Assembly: GCA_026392255.1 (NCBI GenBank)
Contig: JAPLCJ010000030.1
Location: forward strand, 1 to 59,137
Length of the DNA: 59,137 nucleotides
From: Solirubrobacterales bacterium
GTDB taxonomy: Bacteria; Actinomycetota; Thermoleophilia; Solirubrobacterales; Solirubrobacteraceae
Reading direction: 5' to 3'
The notes under the pieces were generated by a model. It did not search any database. It had not been told where the DNA came from and saw only the letters and a program-made list of their open reading frames with translations. Positions 41,280 through 51,463 of the stretch are shown piece by piece (the first letter of the stretch is position 1; the number at the start of each line of letters is the position of its first letter). Position numbers and translations under genes: made by a program.

Positions 41280-42529
41280 TGACCCCTGAGGTAAGCGATT
41301 ACAGAAAGCAGGAGGAGTCGATCACGCTCGAGCGACTCGACCATGACCCAGCGACTGGGATCAGCAGTGACCTCCTCACACTCAACATCGGCCCCCACCA
41401 TCCGGCCACCCACGGTGTCCTCCGCCTGATCGTCACCCTTGAAGGCGAGATCGTGCGCGACATCAAGCCGGTCATCGGTTACGTCCACACTGGTATCGAG
41501 AAGACGGCTGAACAGAAGGCTTACTGGAAGGTCATCCCCGTCATTGAACGGATGGACTACCTCTCCTACTACTTCAACGCAATGGCCTACTGCGGGTCGG
41601 TTGAGACACTCACCGGCGTTGAGGTTCCAAAGCGCGCCCAGTACCTGCGCGTAATCCACATGGAACTCAACCGAATCATGAGCCACATGGTCTGGCTTGG
41701 CACAAGCGCACTGGACCTGGGTGCAATGTCAATGTTTTGGTACTGCTTCCGCGAGCGGGAGACCATCCTCGACCTCTTTGAGATGAGCTCAGGGCAGCGG
41801 ATGCACACCCGTTATTTCCAAGTTGGCGGCGTAATGGAAGACATCCCCCTCGGCTTTGAGAAGAAGCTCCGTCAGTTCCTCAAGACCATGCCCAGCCGGG
41901 CCGACAAGTTCGCCGACCTGCTGGAAAACAACGAGATTGTCCTTCAGCGTCTGCGCGGCACCTGCCCACTGTCAGAGGAACGGCTGCTTGACCTTGGCGT
42001 TACCGGCCCCCTGCTGCGTGCGGCCGGTAACCCATGGGATCTGCGCAAGACCGCGCCTTACTCCTCCTACGAGGACTTCAACTTCAAGATTCCAGTGGGG
42101 ACCGTCGGCGACAACTATGACCGCTACCGCGTCCGTCATGCCGAGCTTTACGAATCGGTCAAGATCATCGAACAGGCCCTTGATGGACTGCCTGAAGGGC
42201 CTTACATCACCGAGGACCGCAAGTACGCACTGCCCCCACGGCATGAGCTGGCAACCTCAATGGAGGCGCTGATCCACCACTTCAAGCTCGTGACCGAAGG
42301 CTTCCGCGTTGCCGAAGGCGAGGCCTACTACCCAATCGAGTCACCGCGTGGAGAGCTCGGCTGCTTCATCCGTTCAGACGGCTCCAGCAAACCGGCACGC
42401 GTCCACATGCGCGACCCGTCGTTTGTGAATCTCCAAGCCACAGCTGAAATGTGCACCGACACTTACATCGCTGACCTGATCGCAACCCTCGCAATGCTTG
42501 ACCCTGTTCTGGGAGGCATCGACCGATGA
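41279..42529 (+). CDS. nuoD: NADH-quinone oxidoreductase subunit D
   Basis: A 416-residue 49-kDa-type subunit, related to [NiFe]-hydrogenase large subunits. NIGPHHPATHGVLRL holds the His near the quinone head-group site. IGYVHTGIEKTAE, the conserved Tyr-containing MDYLSYYFN and the C-terminal DPVLGGIDR are typical. Start overlaps the nuoC stop (TAATG). The N-terminal 20 residues are lineage-variable. Confidence 0.97.
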   Translation: MTPEVSDYRKQEESITLERLDHDPATGISSDLLTLNIGPHHPATHGVLRLIVTLEGEIVRDIKPVIGYVHTGIEKTAEQKAYWKVIPVIERMDYLSYYFNAMAYCGSVETLTGVEVPKRAQYLRVIHMELNRIMSHMVWLGTSALDLGAMSMFWYCFRERETILDLFEMSSGQRMHTRYFQVGGVMEDIPLGFEKKLRQFLKTMPSRADKFADLLENNEIVLQRLRGTCPLSEERLLDLGVTGPLLRAAGNPWDLRKTAPYSSYEDFNFKIPVGTVGDNYDRYRVRHAELYESVKIIEQALDGLPEGPYITEDRKYALPPRHELATSMEALIHHFKLVTEGFRVAEGEAYYPIESPRGELGCFIRSDGSSKPARVHMRDPSFVNLQATAEMCTDTYIADLIATLAMLDPVLGGIDR

Positions 42530-43179
42530 CTGAGGTCACACGCTTCACCCACGGATCCCGCATTCCCGGTTGGGACGAACCTGTCGACCCAACTAAGGCT
42601 GCCGCGGTCATTCCAGACCTTGCCAACACACCGGTTCCGACCGAACTGCGCGAAGAGATCCAAGCCGAGATGGCCAAGTACCCCGTATTCCGCTCGGCGC
42701 TGATTCCAGCCCTGCATGCCGCCCAGCGAGTCCACGGCTGGTGCTCGCCCGAGGCGATTGAACAGGTCGCTGCCGTAATGGGGATCACGCCAGGCGAAGT
42801 AGCCGCTGTCGCCACCTTCTACGACATGTTTGAGACCCAGCCCGTTGGAAGTCAGGCGATCTATGTCTGCACCAACATCTCATGCTCACTGCGCGGCGGT
42901 CCGAAGATTCTTGAAGCCATGCGTGCCGCAGCCGATGGCGACGCCGACTTCAACATCCGCGCCTTCGAATGCCTCGGCGCCTGCGACATGGCACCGATGG
43001 CGTCAGTCAACGGCGAGTTTGTTGGACCCCTCACTGAGAGCGACTGCGCCCAGATCGTTGCCGACCTCAAGAGCGGTGGCGAGGTACTCGCTGCCAAGCA
43101 GCTCCGCGTAAGGCCCTGTGCTGATCAGGCCGGACGGGTTGACGGTGGTCAGACCACAACATCTGAGGTGACCCAGTGA
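42526..43179 (+). CDS. nuoE: NADH-quinone oxidoreductase subunit E
   Basis: A 217-residue 24-kDa-type subunit with a thioredoxin-like [2Fe-2S] domain (cluster N1a). Ligands: V-C-T-N-I-S-C and, about 40 residues later, E-C-L-G-A-C-D. The N-terminal 50 residues and the C-terminal tail of about 40 residues (Gly/Thr-rich) exceed the usual length. ATGA overlap with nuoD. Confidence 0.96.
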   Translation: MTEVTRFTHGSRIPGWDEPVDPTKAAAVIPDLANTPVPTELREEIQAEMAKYPVFRSALIPALHAAQRVHGWCSPEAIEQVAAVMGITPGEVAAVATFYDMFETQPVGSQAIYVCTNISCSLRGGPKILEAMRAAADGDADFNIRAFECLGACDMAPMASVNGEFVGPLTESDCAQIVADLKSGGEVLAAKQLRVRPCADQAGRVDGGQTTTSEVTQ

Positions 43180-44480
43180 GCGCGATTCTGTTTGACCGCA
43201 TTGACGAACCGGGTCTGAATGACATTGATACGTACGAGCGTCGCGGCGGCTATGAAGCATTGCGTAAGGCACTTGCTCAGCCGCGCGAAGGGCTACTCGA
43301 AGAACTCAAGGCGAGCGGCCTGCGTGGTCGTGGCGGTGCAGGCTTCCCACTCGGGATGAAGGCGTCGTTCATCCCTGGCGCAGACATTGACAAGTACCTC
43401 GTCTGCAACGCCGACGAGTCAGAGCCAGGGACCTTCAAAGACCGCGAGCTGATGCAGAAGAACCCGCACATGCTGATCGAGGGAATGATCATCGCGGCAT
43501 TCACCGTGGACGCAAATCGCTCGTTCATCTACATCCGCGGGGAGTATGTCCTGCAGGCTGAGGTTCTTGAACAGGCGATCGCCCAGGCCAAAGCCGCCGG
43601 CTTCCTCGGGGACAACATCCTTGGTTCCGGGTTCTCACTAGACCTAGTCCTTCATCGTGGCGCTGGCGCCTACATCTGCGGCGAGGAGACCGGCCTGCTT
43701 GATTCGCTCGAAGGCAAGCGCGGTAACCCACGCCTGAAGCCACCGTTCCCAGCTAATCAGGGTCTCTTCCAAGGACCAACGCTGATCAACAACGTTGAGA
43801 CGCTGGCAACCATCCCCGCGATCATCCGAATGGGCGGCAGTGAGTACGCCAAGCTCGGGATTGAGAACTCTGCCGGGACCAAGCTCGTCTCTGTCTCAGG
43901 CAATGTCCAGCGGCCAGGCAACTACGAGATCGAGTTGGGCATGAGCTCACGCGACATCATCTTCGACCTTGCAGGTGGCCCGGATGAGGGGCGCGAGGTC
44001 AAGTTCTGGTTCCCAGGCGGATCCTCGTCCTCGGTCCTGACAGCAGCCGACTTAGACACCACTTACGACTTCGACGCAATGGAAAAAGCCGGCAGCATGC
44101 TTGGCTCCGGCGCGATCATCGTCGTTGATGACAGCAACTCCGTGGTCGACGTGGCTTTGACGCTTGCGTCCTTCTACAAGCACGAGTCGTGCGGTAAGTG
44201 CACTCCCTGCCGGGAGGGAACTACTTGGACGGTGAAGATGCTCCAGCGCGTCCAGTCCGGTGAGGCAACACCAATGGACTTAGACATCATCGCTTCCGTC
44301 CAAGAGCAGATCATCGGCAATTGTCTCTGCGTCCTTGGCGACGCGATGGCCATACCGGTTGGGTCTCTTGTGGCCAAGTTCCGTCCAGAGTTTGAGGCCC
44401 ACATCGAGTCCGCGCGTGAACGCAATGGCCTTGGGATCACTCCACCCGCAGCTTCAGAGGAACCCGTACTGAGCCTCTAA
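43176..44480 (+). CDS. nuoF: NADH-quinone oxidoreductase subunit F
   Basis: A 434-residue NADH- and FMN-binding subunit. GLRGRGGAGFPLGMK binds NADH and FMN; YICGEETGLLDSLEGKRG is the second family block (the usual residue after GEETG is A). The [4Fe-4S] N3 ligands are S-C339-G-K-C342-T-P-C345 and Cys385. GTG start overlapping the nuoE stop (GTGA). This is the electron entry point of complex I. Confidence 0.97.
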   Translation: MSAILFDRIDEPGLNDIDTYERRGGYEALRKALAQPREGLLEELKASGLRGRGGAGFPLGMKASFIPGADIDKYLVCNADESEPGTFKDRELMQKNPHMLIEGMIIAAFTVDANRSFIYIRGEYVLQAEVLEQAIAQAKAAGFLGDNILGSGFSLDLVLHRGAGAYICGEETGLLDSLEGKRGNPRLKPPFPANQGLFQGPTLINNVETLATIPAIIRMGGSEYAKLGIENSAGTKLVSVSGNVQRPGNYEIELGMSSRDIIFDLAGGPDEGREVKFWFPGGSSSSVLTAADLDTTYDFDAMEKAGSMLGSGAIIVVDDSNSVVDVALTLASFYKHESCGKCTPCREGTTWTVKMLQRVQSGEATPMDLDIIASVQEQIIGNCLCVLGDAMAIPVGSLVAKFRPEFEAHIESARERNGLGITPPAASEEPVLSL

Positions 44481-44496
44481 GGCCAGTCGACAACCG

Positions 44497-46968
44497 ATGC
44501 CGCGCCCTGAGCACAAGGAAATAACCCTCACGATTGATGGCCGTGATGTCCCGGCCATTGACGGGCAGATCCTCGTTGATGCCGCACGCGGTGGCGACAT
44601 TGAGATTCCAGTCTTCTGTTACGAACCGAAGATCGGTGGTCCGGTTGGGGCATGCCGCATGTGCCTTGTTGAGATCGAAGGCATCTCCAAGCTCCAGACA
44701 GCCTGCTCCACACCGGTCAAGGACGGAATGGTCGTGCATACGCAGACCGACCGCGTCAAGGGCGCACAGCAGTCCGTGGTGGAGTTCCTGCTGGTCAACC
44801 ACCCACTTGACTGCCCCGTCTGCGACAAGGGCGGCGAGTGCCCACTTCAGGACATCTCATACGGGTACGGCGGCGGCAAGAGCCGGTTCATTGAGCCCAA
44901 GCGCCATTTCGTCAAGCCACTTGGCCTCTCACCGCTAATTGCGATTGACCGCGAGCGGTGCATCCTCTGTTACCGCTGCGTGCGTTTCTCCCAGGAGGTC
45001 TCCGAGGATCACCAGCTTGTCCTGCTTGAGCGAGGCGCCTCCACCTTTGTCGCGACTTTCGACGGGCACCCGTATGTCGCGCCGTTCAGCGGCAACATCA
45101 TTGAACTGTGCCCTGTTGGCGCACTGACCAGCCGCGCCTACCGCTTCCGAGCACGGCCTTGGGATATCGAGGGTTCAGGCTCGGTCTGCAACCTCTGCCC
45201 AGCCCAGTGCAATGTCACCTTCACCGTCCGTGACGATCGCGTCCTGCGCGTCCTGTCCCGTGACCACGATGGAGTTGACGACGGTTGGCTTTGCGACAAG
45301 GGCCGCTTCGCTTACCAGGCAACGCATTCCGACGAACGCATTACCGCACCACTTGTCCGTGACGGGGATCAGCTGCGTCCAGCCACATGGGAGCGCGCCA
45401 TCCAAGTTGCTTCCGGTATTGCCCGTCACTCGGGCGCGGCCGCCGCGATTGTTGGCGGCGAGACCACCAACGAGGAAGGCCTGCTGCTCGGCCGCTACCT
45501 GCGCGACACCCTTGCCTCCCATGACATTGACTCCCGCCAGGGCGGCGCCCTCTCTGCGGGCGTGCTGCGTGAACTGGCCCGGACAGACCTGCAGGCCACA
45601 GTTCCCGACCTTGAGTTTGCCCATACGGTCCTTTTGCTTGACGCTGACCCAGTTGACGACGCTCCAATCCTTGATCTGAGGATCCGCAAGGGCGCACGCC
45701 GTAACGGCGCTCAGGTGCTTGTGGCATCTGGCCGTCCGACAGCGCTTGACGCGCGCGCGGCAGTCGCAGTCAGGCACGCACCTGGCAGCGCGGCGTCACT
45801 GGTGCTCGCACTTGACGCTGCACTCAGCGGTGACCAGGGGTCTGCCAGCAGCCACGCCACAGACGCTGGATCCGATCTTGAGGCAATTAACGCACTGGCC
45901 GAAGCACTCAAGGCTGGCGGCGAGGATGTTGTGATCGTTTGGGGCGAGCGGGTTACCGACGGAGCCGGTGGCGAGGCTGCTGCCAAGGCACTCGTGAACA
46001 TCTCCGCGACCCTGGGGCTTGGTACCCGTGAGGGATCCGGCCTGCTTGAACTCCCACGCGGAACCAACGGCCGCGGACTGCGTGAAGTTGGCGCCATTCC
46101 GACAGCAGGACCAGGTTTGAGCAACCCAGTTGCAGTTGGACGCAGCACGGATGAGATCGCTGCTGCCGCCGCTGCAGGTGACGTAACAGCGCTCTGGTTC
46201 CTCCACGCGGATCCAACCCGCGATGGCCGTAACACTGAGACCTGGACCCGAGCGATGGCATCAGCTGGACTTGTGATCGCCCACGCGTCAACCCTCTCCC
46301 CTGAGTTGGCTGCGCACGCAACCGTTGTCTTCCCCGCTGAAGCCGGTGCCGAGCGCGACGGCACGATCACCCACCCTGACGGCCGCATCCAACGCCTACG
46401 CAAGGCCATCGGGAGCCCGGTTGATGTCCGCCCCGCAGCAGCAATCATCGCCCGGATTGCTGAAGTCGGCAGCGGCGTTGACCTTGGCCCAACGGCTGGC
46501 CCTGCTGGCACAGCCGCCGTGTCAGCCGCAGTTAGCTTCTACGCGGGCCTGAACGTCGACGAGATCGGTGGCCGGGGCTTGCGCTGGCAGGATCGTGACG
46601 CGGCAACAAACCTTCCCGCCGGCGACGTCAACGGCGAGTCTGCTGCTCCAGTCCCAGCCGCCTCACCAAACGGGGCACTCCGCCTCGGAACCTACCGCTC
46701 AATCTGGGCATCACCTGAGGTTGAACTCAGCCCCGCGCTGAAGTTCCTCTCCCGCCGCCCAACAGTTGAGCTGAGCCCTATTGATGCAGAGCGCATTGGA
46801 GTCACCCAAGGTCAGAACGTTGACGTTGGGACGGGCGCTGACGTACTTCGTGCCACCGCACACCTGCGCAGCGATGTTCCAGCTGGCTCGATATTCGTTG
46901 AGTCAGGCTTGGCCGCTCCCGGCAACCTTCCTTCTGAAGGCCAGCTGATCGAGGTCAACAAGGCATGA
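44497..46968 (+). CDS. nuoG: NADH-quinone oxidoreductase subunit G
   Basis: An 823-residue 75-kDa-type subunit. Cys41, 53, 56 and 70 bind the N1b [2Fe-2S]. H102-x3-C106-x2-C109-x5-C115 is the N5 His/Cys site. C155-I-L-C158-Y-R-C161 with a later C-P-V-G binds N4. A further C-N-L-C-P-A-Q-C group near 230 matches the N7-type cluster found in many bacteria. The C-terminal molybdopterin-oxidoreductase-like domain (about 280-820) is Ala-rich and degenerate, with no catalytic function expected. It lies 16 nt after nuoF. Confidence 0.95.
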   Translation: MPRPEHKEITLTIDGRDVPAIDGQILVDAARGGDIEIPVFCYEPKIGGPVGACRMCLVEIEGISKLQTACSTPVKDGMVVHTQTDRVKGAQQSVVEFLLVNHPLDCPVCDKGGECPLQDISYGYGGGKSRFIEPKRHFVKPLGLSPLIAIDRERCILCYRCVRFSQEVSEDHQLVLLERGASTFVATFDGHPYVAPFSGNIIELCPVGALTSRAYRFRARPWDIEGSGSVCNLCPAQCNVTFTVRDDRVLRVLSRDHDGVDDGWLCDKGRFAYQATHSDERITAPLVRDGDQLRPATWERAIQVASGIARHSGAAAAIVGGETTNEEGLLLGRYLRDTLASHDIDSRQGGALSAGVLRELARTDLQATVPDLEFAHTVLLLDADPVDDAPILDLRIRKGARRNGAQVLVASGRPTALDARAAVAVRHAPGSAASLVLALDAALSGDQGSASSHATDAGSDLEAINALAEALKAGGEDVVIVWGERVTDGAGGEAAAKALVNISATLGLGTREGSGLLELPRGTNGRGLREVGAIPTAGPGLSNPVAVGRSTDEIAAAAAAGDVTALWFLHADPTRDGRNTETWTRAMASAGLVIAHASTLSPELAAHATVVFPAEAGAERDGTITHPDGRIQRLRKAIGSPVDVRPAAAIIARIAEVGSGVDLGPTAGPAGTAAVSAAVSFYAGLNVDEIGGRGLRWQDRDAATNLPAGDVNGESAAPVPAASPNGALRLGTYRSIWASPEVELSPALKFLSRRPTVELSPIDAERIGVTQGQNVDVGTGADVLRATAHLRSDVPAGSIFVESGLAAPGNLPSEGQLIEVNKA

Positions 46969-47990
46969 CACCAATCCTTGCGACCGTTAACTACTCCGAG
47001 CCATGGTGGATCCAAATCATCAAGGCGCTTGTGATCTTCGCCGTAGGCCTGCAGTTGATCCCACTGGTGCTGCTTGCTGAACGCAAAATGCTCGGCCGGT
47101 TCCAGGGCCGCTACGGCCCCAACCGTGTCGGTCCGTTCGGCGTAATGCAGCCGCTCGCCGACATCATCAAGCTCGCCACCAAGGAGTCCTTCCGGCCACG
47201 CACATCCGTTGGGTTCATCTTTATGGCCGCGCCAGCGATTTCAATCATCACCGCTGTGGCAACCCTGGCCATCGTGCCTTTTGGCAACACGGTTGACATC
47301 TTCGGCACAAAGGTTGGCCTCTACGGCGTTGACCCATCGATCGGCATCCTCTACGCCTTCGCATTTGGAGGCATTGCCTTCTACGGCCTGATGCTCGGCG
47401 GTTGGGCATCAGGGTCGAAGTACTCATTCCTTGGTGCGATGCGAAGCGCAGCGCAGCTGATCTCCTACGAGATCAGCCAAGGCCTTGCCCTTGTGGGCGT
47501 TGTGATGCTTGCGGGCAGCCTGTCACTGACCGAGATCGTGGACGCGCAAGCCACGCAGGGCTGGTTCATCGTGCCCCAGATCGTTGGCTTCGTTGTCTTC
47601 CTAGTTGCCGGGTTCGCTGAGACAAACCGCGCACCATTTGACCTCCCTGAAGCAGACGCCGAGCTGGTCGGTGGCTACATCACCGAATACGGCGGCGGTG
47701 GCTTTACATCGTTCTTCTTTGCGGAGTACCTAAACGTGATCGTCGTCAGTGCGATCACAGTGACGGTCTACCTCGGCGGGTGGCTGCTTCCGTTCGGGTG
47801 GCACACTCCCGGTCTGGCAATGCCATTCATCGTGATCGGCAAGACATGCCTTCTGATTTTCCTGTTCATCTGGGTTCGGGCAACGCTTCCGCGGCTGCGC
47901 TACGACCAGTTGATGTCGCTGGGATGGAAGATTCTTCTTCCGATCGCGACGATCAACACCCTCGCTACCGCGGTAATGGTGGTTACCTGA
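46965..47990 (+). CDS. nuoH: NADH-quinone oxidoreductase subunit H
   Basis: A 341-residue membrane subunit with eight helices that forms the quinone channel and links the peripheral and membrane arms. Signatures: AERKMLGRFQGRYGPNRVG, PLADIIKLATKE, and FAETNRAPFDLPEADAELV with the conserved acidic residues. ATGA overlap with nuoG. Confidence 0.97.
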   Translation: MTPILATVNYSEPWWIQIIKALVIFAVGLQLIPLVLLAERKMLGRFQGRYGPNRVGPFGVMQPLADIIKLATKESFRPRTSVGFIFMAAPAISIITAVATLAIVPFGNTVDIFGTKVGLYGVDPSIGILYAFAFGGIAFYGLMLGGWASGSKYSFLGAMRSAAQLISYEISQGLALVGVVMLAGSLSLTEIVDAQATQGWFIVPQIVGFVVFLVAGFAETNRAPFDLPEADAELVGGYITEYGGGGFTSFFFAEYLNVIVVSAITVTVYLGGWLLPFGWHTPGLAMPFIVIGKTCLLIFLFIWVRATLPRLRYDQLMSLGWKILLPIATINTLATAVMVVT

Positions 47991-48523
47991 TGGCTCAAAT
48001 CGACGAAGACGACATCATCCTTGTGCAGCGCGGGCCAAGCCCAACTGTTGCCGGTGGGTTCTACCGCTCATTCGTAGAGACCGCCCGCGGGTTGAAGACA
48101 ACTCTCTTCAAGGTCTTTGGTGAGACCCAGACAATCCAGTACCCGGAGGAAAAGACTCCGGTCTATCCACGTTTCCGTGGCCGCCACAAGCTCCACACAT
48201 TTGAGGACACCGGCCTTGAAAAGTGCGTCGGCTGCTCCCTCTGCGCGGCTGCCTGCCCCGCTGACTGCATCCGCGTCGTCGCAGCTGAGAACGATCCCAA
48301 CAACAGGGTCAGCGCCGGTGAGCGTTACGCAGCCGTTTACGAGATCAACATGTCGCGCTGCATCTTCTGCGGTTACTGCGAGGTTGCCTGTCCGTTTGAC
48401 GCAATCACGATGGGCCATGACTACGAGCTTTCAGACCTGAACCGTTCGGACCTGATCTTCACCAAGGAGATGCTCCTCGCTGAGCCAATCGAGCGCACAC
48501 CGCTACGCACGGAGGACGAGTAG
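47990..48523 (+). CDS. nuoI: NADH-quinone oxidoreductase subunit I
   Basis: A 177-residue protein with two ferredoxin-type [4Fe-4S] sites (N6a, N6b): C79-V-G-C-S-L-C-A-A-A-C-P and C124-I-F-C-G-Y-C-E-V-A-C-P. PRFRGRHKL precedes them. The ATG at 47990 overlaps the nuoH stop (TGATG); the open frame upstream belongs to nuoH DNA. The N-terminal acidic 10 residues are unusual. Confidence 0.96.
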   Translation: MAQIDEDDIILVQRGPSPTVAGGFYRSFVETARGLKTTLFKVFGETQTIQYPEEKTPVYPRFRGRHKLHTFEDTGLEKCVGCSLCAAACPADCIRVVAAENDPNNRVSAGERYAAVYEINMSRCIFCGYCEVACPFDAITMGHDYELSDLNRSDLIFTKEMLLAEPIERTPLRTEDE

Positions 48524-48530
48524 CAGCGCA

Positions 48531-49160
48531 ATGACACCACTGATCTTCTTCATTGCCTCAATCGGGGCTATTGCTGGTGCCGTTGGCGTGATCGCCTTAC
48601 GCAACCCGTTCTACGGGGTGCTGTCGCTGGTCGGCCATCTGCTCTGCTTGGCGGCACTGTTCCTGCTGCTTCACGCTGAGTTCCTCGCTGCCGCACAGGT
48701 GATTGTCTACGCCGGTGGCGTGATGGTCCTCTACGTCTTTGTTGTCGCCTATGTCGGAGGCAGCGGCGAGAGCCTCGGCGCCTCACACGGGTGGCTGCGC
48801 ATCCTTACCCCTGTATTCGTTGGTGTTCTGCTGCTTGAGCTGATGGTTGCCACGCTGGGCAGCGGACTCAAAGCCATTGGTACCGAGGGCGCTGACATCC
48901 AAGCCTCGTTCGGTTCACCCGCTGAGATTGGTGAACTGCTTTTGACCCGCTTCCTCTTCCCTTTTGAAGTCGCCTCGCTCCTGCTGCTCGTCGCGGCCAT
49001 TGGTGCCGTTGGCCTCGCACGCCGGCGCAGCGGATTCACAGTTGGCGATGCTCCGCTTGACGCAGCAGCCCGTTCTGTCAGCCCACCCAAGGGCTCAGGC
49101 ACGATGGCCGAGGCAGCAGGCGATCGCCCTGTCTTTGGCGGGAAGGTGGGCGACCAGTGA
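48531..49160 (+). CDS. nuoJ: NADH-quinone oxidoreductase subunit J
   Basis: A 209-residue membrane subunit with five helices. RNPFYGVLSLVGHLLCLAALFLLLHAEFLAAAQVIVYAGGVMVLYVFVV spans the conserved TM2-TM3 region that changes conformation during coupling (broken here only by reading, no gap). A hydrophilic Gly/Pro tail of about 35 residues follows the last helix. It lies 7 nt after nuoI. Confidence 0.93.
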   Translation: MTPLIFFIASIGAIAGAVGVIALRNPFYGVLSLVGHLLCLAALFLLLHAEFLAAAQVIVYAGGVMVLYVFVVAYVGGSGESLGASHGWLRILTPVFVGVLLLELMVATLGSGLKAIGTEGADIQASFGSPAEIGELLLTRFLFPFEVASLLLLVAAIGAVGLARRRSGFTVGDAPLDAAARSVSPPKGSGTMAEAAGDRPVFGGKVGDQ

Positions 49161-49456
49161 ACATCGGCTGGTACCTCGCTGTCTCAACGATCATCTTTGC
49201 GATTGGCGCTGCTGGCGTATTGACCAAGCGCAACGCGCTGGTGATCCTCCTCTGCCTGGAGCTAATGCTGAACGCGGCGAACTTGGCGCTTGTGGCCTTC
49301 TCCCGCATGTGGGGCAATGGGGACGGTCAGATCTTCGCGATCATCGTGATGGTCGTTGCTGCCTGTGAGGTAACCGTCGGGCTTGGCCTGATCGTCGCCA
49401 TCCACCGACGCGGCCTTGTTGTTGACGCTGACGAACTCTCGGAGTTGCGCGGATGA
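49157..49456 (+). CDS. nuoK: NADH-quinone oxidoreductase subunit K
   Basis: A 99-residue, three-helix antiporter-like subunit. LLCLELMLNAANLALV carries the conserved Glu of TM2 and VVAACEVTVGLGLIVA the second Glu, both needed for proton pumping. GTG start overlapping the nuoJ stop (GTGA). Confidence 0.97.
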   Translation: MNIGWYLAVSTIIFAIGAAGVLTKRNALVILLCLELMLNAANLALVAFSRMWGNGDGQIFAIIVMVVAACEVTVGLGLIVAIHRRGLVVDADELSELRG

Positions 49457-51462
49457 GCCTGACCACATACAGCTGGCTTGTGCTCGCATTCCCGCTTACT
49501 GGGTCGATCATCCTTGGGCTTGGTCACAAGGTCCTTAAGGGCAAGACCGCCGGAGCAATCGGCACCAGCGCGATCCTTCTGTCCTTCCTCTCTGGCCTGG
49601 GTGCTCTCAGAAGCCTTCAGAGCCGCCCTGAGGAGTCCCGGCAGGTTGTTTCGAGCCTGTGGACCTATGCCCAGACAGGAGGCCTAGACGTCCAGTTCTC
49701 GATCCTCGTGGATCCGCTCTCCCTGCTGATGGTTTTGGTCGTTGCTGGTGTCTCCACACTGATCCACCTCTACTCCGTCGCGTACATCGCATCCGACGAG
49801 GGTTACGTCAGGTTCTTTGCCTACCTCAACTTCTTTGTCTTCTCAATGCTGATGCTCGTCTTGGCTGGCAACCTGATCCTCCTCGCGGTTGGCTGGGGAC
49901 TTGTCGGGGCTGCCTCATACCTGTTGATCTCCTTCTGGTACCGGCGCAACACAGCCACCAAGGCGGGGATCAAAGCCTTTGTGATCAACGTCGTCGGCGA
50001 CGTAGGAATCGTGCTCGGCGCAATCGTGATCATCCAAGGGACCGGCGCAGTTGACCTGCTGACTGTGTTCGCCAAGGCACCGCAGGTCTGGCACACCAAT
50101 GACCCACAGATCGTTGTCGGCTGCCTGCTGCTGCTGGTCGGTGCGTTTGCGAAGTCCGCTCAGGTGCCATTCCACACTTGGCTCCCTGACGCGATGGAAG
50201 GCCCAACTCCAGTTAGTGCCTTGATCCACGCGGCGACAATGGTCACGGCCGGCGTCTACCTGATTGCCCGCATGCATCCCCTCTTCCAGATTGCCACCAC
50301 CGCCTCCGACGTCGGTGCAATTGGCGGCGCAGTGACTCTGCTCGTCGCGGCAACGATTGGCCTTGTGGTCACCGACCTCAAGCGCGTCATTGCCTACTCA
50401 ACGATGAGTCAGATCGGTTACATGATCATGGCAGTGTCAGCTGGCGTTTATGGGGCCGGCCTCTTCCACCTGATGACCCACGCGTTCTTCAAGGCACTGC
50501 TCTTCATGGCAGCCGGTTCCGTAATTGGTGCGATGGCGGGCGAGCAGAACCTTGACCGCATGGGTGGCTTCCGCAAGGTCATGCCAATCACCTACGGCTG
50601 CTTCATTGTCGGCGGCCTTGCCCTCTCAGGCATTCCACCCTTCTCGGGCTTCTTCTCCAAGGACGACATTCTGCTCGGGCTAGGCACTCAAGGCGGTTGG
50701 TACTGGGCCCTCTACGTAGCCGGTTATGTGGGCGCGCTGATGACTGCGATCTACACCTTCCGGATGATTTTCCGCGCATTCCACGGTGAGCCGTGCGAGG
50801 AGGCCCAGTCACTCGCTGACGGCCGCCTTTTCCACGCAGCGGAGCACCGCAACCCAGGTGACGGAACCCTTGAGGACACCGGAGTGGGTTACCCAGGTGC
50901 CAAGCACCACATTGCCGAGCGGTCACCATCCATGTCGATCTCGATGGGTGTGTTGGCAATCCTCGCCACGATTGGCGGGGTCATTCAGCTGCCAAAGGTC
51001 ACCAACACGCTTGACCACTTCCTTCACCCTACCTTCAGCGACTCGCCAAAGTTTGGGCTTGCGATTGATTACAACCTGATGGCCATCGGCATGGTCATCG
51101 GTGCCGTCCTCGGACTGCTGGGTATCTACATCGCTTGGATGATCTGGGTCAAGAAGCCAGGTACCTCAGCGCGGATTCAGGCTCGCTTCGCCCTTCCTTA
51201 CAAGCTGTTCTCAAACAAGTGGTACTTCGATGAGATCATCGCCTTCCTGATCGTCCGACCGTTTGCAGCCGCTGGCCGGTTCTTCCAGCGCACAGTCGAG
51301 CGAGTAGTCGTCGATGGTGCGATAACCGCTGGTCCGATTTCGATCGCTCGTGCCTCCTCAGCCGCCGTCCGGTCATGGCAGAGCGGCATGCTGCGCGCCT
51401 ACGCCGCAGCCGTAATCGTGGGAGCTGCCCTTCTAGTCCTCTACCTGATGCTCCAGGCCTGA
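49453..51462 (+). CDS. nuoL: NADH-quinone oxidoreductase subunit L
   Basis: A 669-residue antiporter-like proton-pump subunit. Conserved Lys/Glu of the discontinuous helices lie in SAQVPFHTWLPDAMEGPTPVSALIHAATMV and the DLKRVIAYSTMSQIGYM block. The long amphipathic transverse helix and final anchor TM are at the C-terminus (RSWQSGMLRAYAAAVIVGAALLVLYLM). A His/Glu-rich loop near 450-495 is lineage-specific. ATGA overlap with nuoK. Confidence 0.96.
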   Translation: MSLTTYSWLVLAFPLTGSIILGLGHKVLKGKTAGAIGTSAILLSFLSGLGALRSLQSRPEESRQVVSSLWTYAQTGGLDVQFSILVDPLSLLMVLVVAGVSTLIHLYSVAYIASDEGYVRFFAYLNFFVFSMLMLVLAGNLILLAVGWGLVGAASYLLISFWYRRNTATKAGIKAFVINVVGDVGIVLGAIVIIQGTGAVDLLTVFAKAPQVWHTNDPQIVVGCLLLLVGAFAKSAQVPFHTWLPDAMEGPTPVSALIHAATMVTAGVYLIARMHPLFQIATTASDVGAIGGAVTLLVAATIGLVVTDLKRVIAYSTMSQIGYMIMAVSAGVYGAGLFHLMTHAFFKALLFMAAGSVIGAMAGEQNLDRMGGFRKVMPITYGCFIVGGLALSGIPPFSGFFSKDDILLGLGTQGGWYWALYVAGYVGALMTAIYTFRMIFRAFHGEPCEEAQSLADGRLFHAAEHRNPGDGTLEDTGVGYPGAKHHIAERSPSMSISMGVLAILATIGGVIQLPKVTNTLDHFLHPTFSDSPKFGLAIDYNLMAIGMVIGAVLGLLGIYIAWMIWVKKPGTSARIQARFALPYKLFSNKWYFDEIIAFLIVRPFAAAGRFFQRTVERVVVDGAITAGPISIARASSAAVRSWQSGMLRAYAAAVIVGAALLVLYLMLQA

Positions 51463-51463
51463 C

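Noticed and set aside
45711-46511. 266-codon minus-strand frame inside nuoG
   Set aside because: Low-complexity Ala/Ser/Pro product, antisense to the Ala-rich NuoG C-terminal domain; a GC-rich shadow frame.
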